From assembly GCF_900451195.1 (NCBI RefSeq), contig NZ_UGHR01000001.1, positions 930,001 to 994,000 on the forward strand: a DNA stretch of 64,000 nt, read 5' to 3'. Made by a program: the position numbers and the translations under genes. This document shows, piece after piece, positions 59,051 to 64,000 of the stretch. The notes below the pieces were generated by a model. It saw nothing but the letters and a program-made list of their open reading frames with translations. It was not told the DNA's origin and did not search any database. Source of the stretch: Iodobacter fluviatilis (GTDB lineage Bacteria; Pseudomonadota; Gammaproteobacteria; Burkholderiales; Chitinibacteraceae). Each line of letters begins with the position of its first letter. Position 1 is the stretch's first letter.

Positions 59051-61936
59051 TCACGGATATTTAATCGAGGCGGGTGCAGATTTATTTACGGGCGAAGATT
59101 TATTTGCGGCCGAAGGTTTTTTTTCTTCATATTTAATTTGAGGTTCAGATTCAGTTTGGCTGCTCTTTTTTAAAGCCTTAAACAAAGCTTTTTCTTCTTC
59201 TGCCGATGAATTAAACCTATTTGCTTTACCAAAATAGCAATCTTCGGCCCAATCCTGAAGCGCGGTGGGTGTTAGCATTGCAGAGCCAGAATATAAAAGT
59301 ACACCCAGCCCCATTAAAACCAAGGCCCAGCCAGTTAAGCTCAGGCCCAAAATAGCAATCCCCCCTTCGGTGGTCGCCGCTGCGGCAGAAACAAGCTTCC
59401 CTGTTCGCAGCCAGATAATCACTATCTCACCTGTAGCAGCCATGCCTGAGAACCCACCTAGGCCATATAAAGCACTTGTACTTCCCCACGCAAATGATGA
59501 GTTCATATCATTGCGCTTAAACCGCTCCCCGGCAAAAGTAAAAGCCTGCGCAGCATCCACCAACAAAGCCCCCCAGCCTGCTACACCACCTACGGTTTTC
59601 AGCACCATAGTAAGAGCACCATGCTTCGCAAATTGTGCCGCAGCAATGCCCGCCAATTCCCCGGTGGCCCCAACCGTACCTAAGCCATTGCTAGCAATAC
59701 CAAACCAGGCATCGCGCAAGGCTTTTTGATCTTCGGGGCTGGCCGCCGCTAAAGATTGAAGGCTGCCATTTAAGCCCAGCATTTGTAGGGATAAAAAGCC
59801 GATGGCGATGCGGCCTTCTGCCTTGATAAAGACCGCTTTACTACCACGCCAGCTGTTTTCTTTTAAATTATATAAGGCTTCTTTGGCCGTCTCTGCCACG
59901 TGGCTTTGCTGAGCAAACATTTTGCCAAAATCCTCTGCCGATACCTTTTGTATCCCCGCTAAGCCTTCCGCGCTTAAATTAAGCTTAGAGATATTCAAGG
60001 TTACTTTTTCAGCGTCTTTTAGGGCTGCGGCGCTTTGTGAGGCTTGCTTCAGCTTATCGGTATCGGTAAGTACATGCAGCTCGATCAGGCTTTGCTTGCG
60101 CATGCTATTCATCAGTTTTTTACTTGGCGTATAACGCTTACTAGCAAGTAATGCAATCGCCTCGTCAAAAGGCAAGAACACACTTGCTAATACGGGCCGA
60201 GGCTTGATCTTGGTTTTATCTCGCACACTAGCCAGAATATGCTCCAGATTCTGGCCAAGCAAAGCCATGCTAAGCAGCTTGCGCTCTACGGTTTTAAAGC
60301 TATTGTGCTGACTGGCATAGCCCACCGCCCCGCCAATCAGTGCCGTAGAAATACCCTGATGAAAGCCAAAGACCGCCTCATTCATCCAGCTAAACTTAGC
60401 GCTAAGCTGCGGCATAATTAAGTCTTTGAGCAGGTTGTAACTTTTGGCCTGATTATCTTCGGCCACATATTCAAACAGTGATTTTTGATTAGAAAACTGC
60501 GCACGCAGCATCACCGCATCCTGCTCGGTAATTTTTTTAAGCGCCTGTTGATACGCCAGCTCGGCGCTGCTAGGGCCCATGCTGCCCCCGCCGTAAACAT
60601 GAAATGCCTCTTCGCTATAACAAGTCCCCGCACTATGGTGGGTTTGCTTCGGATCGTTCGGATCGTTCTCATCAAAATGCAGGGCAAAACAATCGGTCAC
60701 ATTTTTTTGAGATGCGGCGGCGTAATCATCATCGTATAAGGTGATGATCTGATCCATCTCAGCCATTTTTGTATCGTACTCGAGCATAAACTGTGCACGT
60801 TTTGGCTCATCAAAAAAAGTACTTAGTTTTGCCCAGTCTGTTTGGGTGCGCTCATTAGCCTTCGACTTACGAAGTTCATCATCTTCCAATTGATAAACCT
60901 CTCCCATACTCGCGGGTGTAACAGGTTGCCCCGCATGAGTTGGCTTCCATATGGTGTCTTTTAGGCTGGGTCGAAAAGAGGGGTTAAGCTTATTTTTGTC
61001 ATATAGCGCTTTATTCATTGGGCCGATACGTCTTTGTGCCCCATCGAACAAGGTGGTTCCAGTCTTCTTATAATGATCCTCACCGATGCAATTTTTTACC
61101 CCAAGAAGAAAGCCTGAGCATAAGACACCCCGGCTGTAAGTGACTGCAACTTCACTCTTCTTCACCAGCGCACGCATGCGCAAGTGGTTTAGCTCGGCAG
61201 AAACCGCCACCGGGTCTGGCAGAGCAAACACAAGGCCTTTATCTTTGGTCTTGGGGTGCATATTGCCCAATTGCTGCATATGCCCATTCAGTTGGTCCAG
61301 CGCGCCTGCTTCGGCTTTAAAGGGGAAGTAGGGATCCGCGTCTTTGCCCGGGCTGATATAGCGCAGCGCATATTCAGCAACAAATTTACCCGGGCTTTCT
61401 GCTTTGGCAACAAATGCATTATCTGGTGCTTTTCCGCTATCTAAGTAGGCTTTAACATCAAGGCATTGCATGACTTTTGGATTGGCTTGATTGGTTTTTT
61501 TTAGCTTGTCATTCCATAAGTTGGCGCTATAAGCCAGCCATATCTTCCCCGTTTTATGCGCTTGGGGAATCGTCAGCAAACGCACTTTATGCAAATGGCC
61601 GGGTTTATCACAAGAAAAAGGCTCTGCCAAATAAAAGGAGGGATGTGAGGCAGAGTAAAGCGCCCCTTCTGGCGTAATCCGGTAAATATCCCAGCCATCT
61701 TTTTTACCTGCTGGCGGGGTTTCATAAAACACATATAAATAGCCCCGGCGCAGGGTTCGCAGTACATAGCGCGATTGCTTAGGCGTAGCAAGCTGAGCCG
61801 CTTTTTGCGCAATGGCGTGCGAAAGCAGCTTTGCACTGCCGGGGGGCTGTAAATCTGCTTTATTCGCAATCACGGAGGGGCGCACCAATAGAATAGGCAG
61901 GCCACTTTTTTCACATGCTCTACATGTATCTGTCAT
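59051..61936 (-). CDS. T6SS membrane toxin, VasX/BTH_I2691 family
   Basis: This 961-residue protein begins with the VasX-type N-terminal region (CRACEKSGLPILLVRPSVIA, a C-x2-C motif, then LRTLRRGYLYVFYE). That module is known in T6SS effectors that permeabilise membranes. The large middle is soluble and helical with no enzyme motif I recognise. The C-terminal third has several hydrophobic helices (about 770-900; IAAAQFAKHGALTMVLKTVGG, GIAILGLSLTGWALVLMGLGVLLYSG). It is therefore a likely pore-forming toxin acting on the target inner membrane. The start overlaps the DUF4123 gene stop (ATGA), so adaptor and toxin are made together. Two immunity candidates follow. Confidence 0.87.
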   Translation of the reverse strand: MTDTCRACEKSGLPILLVRPSVIANKADLQPPGSAKLLSHAIAQKAAQLATPKQSRYVLRTLRRGYLYVFYETPPAGKKDGWDIYRITPEGALYSASHPSFYLAEPFSCDKPGHLHKVRLLTIPQAHKTGKIWLAYSANLWNDKLKKTNQANPKVMQCLDVKAYLDSGKAPDNAFVAKAESPGKFVAEYALRYISPGKDADPYFPFKAEAGALDQLNGHMQQLGNMHPKTKDKGLVFALPDPVAVSAELNHLRMRALVKKSEVAVTYSRGVLCSGFLLGVKNCIGEDHYKKTGTTLFDGAQRRIGPMNKALYDKNKLNPSFRPSLKDTIWKPTHAGQPVTPASMGEVYQLEDDELRKSKANERTQTDWAKLSTFFDEPKRAQFMLEYDTKMAEMDQIITLYDDDYAAASQKNVTDCFALHFDENDPNDPKQTHHSAGTCYSEEAFHVYGGGSMGPSSAELAYQQALKKITEQDAVMLRAQFSNQKSLFEYVAEDNQAKSYNLLKDLIMPQLSAKFSWMNEAVFGFHQGISTALIGGAVGYASQHNSFKTVERKLLSMALLGQNLEHILASVRDKTKIKPRPVLASVFLPFDEAIALLASKRYTPSKKLMNSMRKQSLIELHVLTDTDKLKQASQSAAALKDAEKVTLNISKLNLSAEGLAGIQKVSAEDFGKMFAQQSHVAETAKEALYNLKENSWRGSKAVFIKAEGRIAIGFLSLQMLGLNGSLQSLAAASPEDQKALRDAWFGIASNGLGTVGATGELAGIAAAQFAKHGALTMVLKTVGGVAGWGALLVDAAQAFTFAGERFKRNDMNSSFAWGSTSALYGLGGFSGMAATGEIVIIWLRTGKLVSAAAATTEGGIAILGLSLTGWALVLMGLGVLLYSGSAMLTPTALQDWAEDCYFGKANRFNSSAEEEKALFKALKKSSQTESEPQIKYEEKKPSAANKSSPVNKSAPASIKYP

Positions 61937-62928
61937 TGGTTTTCTTTAGGTGGTAAGTGCAGCATGATCTGATCCCATTGGCTTTCTGTGATTTCAGCCA
62001 AGGCGGCATTCAAAGGCGTTTGAGTTTCTTTGGCGTTTTTAAAAATGGCAGCCATGGACGGGTGCTGCCAAAACTGCGGATATCGATCCGCATAGAGGGC
62101 AAAGGCCACTTGATCATCGATTTGCGGCCAGCCCGATTCCCTTGCCGTTTTTACCCATAGCCGTGCATTTAAATACATCTCGGCATAGGGGGCTGATCGT
62201 GTGGCATACCATTGCGCTAAAGTACGGTTAATTGCCTCAGCATCGAGGATGGCTTCTGCTTCATGGGGCTTTAATGTCAGCGTTGCCTGGCTGCCCCCGG
62301 CGCTTTGTAGATGGGTGACTCTGCCGTCGATAGATAAAAAATACCAGTTAGAAACAGGCCCAAGCCACAGACTGATGCGCTCTTCACCCAGCAGCGCTAA
62401 AAGTAAGGGCAATGTTCTGGGGTCAGCGGCTCTTAAATAGCGCTTACCTGCGTGCCCCTTTATTCTTTGCTGCATCATTCTGGCCAGCCATGCTGCCAGC
62501 TCTTCACTACTCGCATGGCTTTGCAGCCAGGCGCATACAGGCAGCCCGCCAAAGCCTCTCTCTAGCAGTACCAGATTATTTTCTAAGGCAATCTGAATAG
62601 ACTCTGCAAATAAAGGGTCTTCTTTGCCCTGCAATTGCACTAAATAGGGCAATTGGGCATAAGGCAAAGGCGGCTCGCTAAAAGTCAGCATGGTGATGCA
62701 CCGGCCATCCCAAGCTGCTGTTCGGGAGTCTTGCAGAGTAGGTGTGTTTTCTGGTGGCGCAGCATCTGGCCCACCATCCAAGGGGCGTGGCTCGCCCAGC
62801 ATGGGATCAATCAGCAGATAAAGCGCGACGTCTTGTTTTGACGATCCAATTTGTGCTGCCAGCTGTGTAATATGTGTCGGTTCTATAGCCAGTGGAGGCC
62901 ATGGGTCAAAGAGTGCTGTGTTTTGCAT
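61933..62928 (-). CDS. DUF4123-type T6SS effector adaptor (Tap/Tec chaperone)
   Basis: This ~331-residue protein has the DUF4123 domain in its N-terminal half (VALYLLIDPMLGEPRP, PLPYAQLPYLVQLQGKEDPLFAESIQIALENN and FGGLPVCAWLQSHASSEELAAWLARMMQQRI). A C-terminal extension follows (DDQVAFALYADRYPQFWQHPSMAAI). DUF4123 proteins load a cognate effector onto the tip protein VgrG. The order VgrG, adaptor, toxin is the classic one. The ATG at 62928 is chosen over 62997: it begins the conserved MQNTALFDPWP, and the earlier start would lie inside the vgrG gene. Confidence 0.9.
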   Translation of the reverse strand: MQNTALFDPWPPLAIEPTHITQLAAQIGSSKQDVALYLLIDPMLGEPRPLDGGPDAAPPENTPTLQDSRTAAWDGRCITMLTFSEPPLPYAQLPYLVQLQGKEDPLFAESIQIALENNLVLLERGFGGLPVCAWLQSHASSEELAAWLARMMQQRIKGHAGKRYLRAADPRTLPLLLALLGEERISLWLGPVSNWYFLSIDGRVTHLQSAGGSQATLTLKPHEAEAILDAEAINRTLAQWYATRSAPYAEMYLNARLWVKTARESGWPQIDDQVAFALYADRYPQFWQHPSMAAIFKNAKETQTPLNAALAEITESQWDQIMLHLPPKENQ

Positions 62929-62945
62929 TGATTTTGGCCTGTGTA

Positions 62946-64000
62946 TCAAAGAACGGCTGCGCCGCCCGCAGCGGCATCTTTCATTTTTTGTGAACAATCC
63001 TTAGCTTGAACAAAGGGCACAAATTGGGGTGTTAAGCTCGCTGGGCCGCTCATATCATGATTCGCGCCTTTCACCGTAATCGTTCCCGGGCAGTGGATTT
63101 CGATGTTGCCGCCTTTTAGCCGGATATATCCGCCACCAGCCGTAACTAAAACTTCATCTTTAGCCGAAATACTGAGCAGCCCCTTGCAAGCAGTTACTTT
63201 CAGGTCTTTATCACCAGTGATTTCAATATCATCGCTCTGCGCTTGCAACTGGATTTTGCCTTTGGCTGCGATGAGCTTTAGCGCGACTTGGTCTTTTACC
63301 CCGGCTACAAACAGGCTGATGTTCTGGCGGACGTTGTGAATCCAGCGGCGGCCAGAGGTTTGATTGGTGTCTCTTTGGGCGACCAGATCTAAATTAGTAC
63401 CTGCGGTGAGGGTTTGGCTTTGTGGGCTGGTGATTGCCACTCCGTCCTCGCCGTGCAGCAGAATGATGCTCTGCTGGCCTGCTTGCTTTTCAGACTGGCT
63501 TTTACTGTCTTTATCCGTGTTCGTGCCTGCTTCTAGGCTTTTGCTTGCATGGATGTGATGGTGAAAATGGCCTTGGCTGTTTTTGTCACCTGGGCTATTG
63601 TCCGGATTAATCGTTTTATTGTCTTCGCCGGTTTCTATGGTGTCCGCAAGCTGGTTGGTGGCGGTTTCACCTAGGCTTTGAGCCAACGCTAAAGCTGATT
63701 CCAGCTGGCTTTGTGCGGGGCTGTGGTCAAGTTGTTTACCGCTGGCGCCACTTTTGGCTTCGGTGCTGATCAGCAGGCCATTGGCGCGGATTGCGCCTTG
63801 GTTATCCGTGCGCAGCTCGAAGCCTTCGCCGCGTGGCTCACCCTTACCATCGGTTCTTGGGTGGATCAGATAACCCAGGTTGAGCTGGGTTTTGCCGTGC
63901 TCGCTGGATAATTTGGTACGAACTTCGCCCTTAGTATCATCAAACAGCAGCTCGCCATACTGGGCACCTTCATGCTCTTTGGTTTTGATGCCAGACAGCG
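62946..64000 (-). CDS. vgrG: T6SS spike protein VgrG (C-terminal part; 5' end beyond the window)
   Basis: The frame is open from the window edge to 62946, about 350 codons without a start. The upstream part reads KEHEGAQYGELLFDDTKGEV and HGKTQLNLGYLIHPRTDGKGEPRGEGFELRT, which is typical of the VgrG gp5-like/DUF2345 boundary. A low-complexity insert (HFHHHIHASKS) is followed by a DUF2345 beta-helix (GEDGVAITSPQSQTLTAGTNLDLVAQRDTNQTSG, IHNVRQNISLFVAG, KGKIQLQAQSDDIEITGDKDLKVTA). The end CSQKMKDAAAGGAAVL is short, so no enzymatic toxin domain is fused. It is 17 bp upstream of the adaptor gene and heads the operon. Confidence 0.92.
   Translation of the reverse strand, partial: LSGIKTKEHEGAQYGELLFDDTKGEVRTKLSSEHGKTQLNLGYLIHPRTDGKGEPRGEGFELRTDNQGAIRANGLLISTEAKSGASGKQLDHSPAQSQLESALALAQSLGETATNQLADTIETGEDNKTINPDNSPGDKNSQGHFHHHIHASKSLEAGTNTDKDSKSQSEKQAGQQSIILLHGEDGVAITSPQSQTLTAGTNLDLVAQRDTNQTSGRRWIHNVRQNISLFVAGVKDQVALKLIAAKGKIQLQAQSDDIEITGDKDLKVTACKGLLSISAKDEVLVTAGGGYIRLKGGNIEIHCPGTITVKGANHDMSGPASLTPQFVPFVQAKDCSQKMKDAAAGGAAVL

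Overview
The window looks like chromosome from a betaproteobacterium of the Neisseriales/Chromobacteriaceae type, with an Iodobacter-like relative as my best guess. This is inferred from the gene set (phaC-phaA polyhydroxybutyrate genes, aceK, hrpA, gspCDE, PEP-CTERM, selD/mnmH) and moderate GC with AT-rich spacers; no marker gene was compared. Most of the first 51 kb is ordinary chromosome with small operons on both strands, many closed by clear intrinsic terminators.

Layout. 1-1.7 kb: 3' end of phaC, then phaA. 1.75-3.16 kb: a complete IS4-family insertion sequence with an 18-bp inverted repeat and 12-bp target duplication, inserted inside the phaA terminator hairpin. 3.4-5.7 kb: aceK and a periplasmic FKBP. 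6.0-9.7 kb: a tight three-gene operon for a membrane diguanylate cyclase, a TonB-dependent receptor and a YfiR-like periplasmic protein. 9.8-14.8 kb: hrpA and a LysR regulator. 15-19.5 kb: a minus-strand operon for a phosphodiesterase-like lipoprotein, a tiny lipoprotein and a Tat-exported phospholipase C. 19.9-21.0 kb: a PAS-only membrane sensor. 21.2-22.3 kb: seven alternating tRNA-Val/tRNA-Asp genes built from a 285-bp tandem duplication carrying tRNA-half remnants, behind a near-consensus promoter. 22.3-26.7 kb: gspC-gspD-gspE. 26.8-30.2 kb: small regulators (PilZ), ArnD, and a MerR regulator with an AhpD-like fusion. 30.4-34.5 kb: class C beta-lactamase, an SDR, a chemoreceptor. 34.5-36.8 kb: divergent mnmH/selD (tRNA selenouridine). 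36.8-37.3 kb: dispersed repeats. 37.4-50.9 kb: NDH-2, a DUF455 ferritin-like protein, an ABC binding protein, an adhesin-E-like protein, a PEP-CTERM protein, an IPT-repeat metalloprotease, RarD, PepD, SMR exporter, dihaem cytochrome c.

Accessory part. From a tRNA-Arg gene at 51.06 kb onward the content changes: fragments of IS1182- and IS481-type transposases lead into a single-gene type IIG restriction-modification enzyme (52.4-55.6 kb). From 56 kb to the end runs a minus-strand type VI secretion module, in order of transcription: vgrG (cut by the window edge), a DUF4123 adaptor, a VasX/BTH_I2691-type membrane toxin, and two paralogous DUF6708-like membrane proteins, which are immunity candidates. 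A 20-codon remnant of a third copy lies between the two paralogs, followed by a small unknown protein.

The most interesting systems are the T6SS toxin with its duplicating immunity candidates, and the cyclase/TonB-receptor/YfiR operon, which could link uptake of an external ligand to c-di-GMP.
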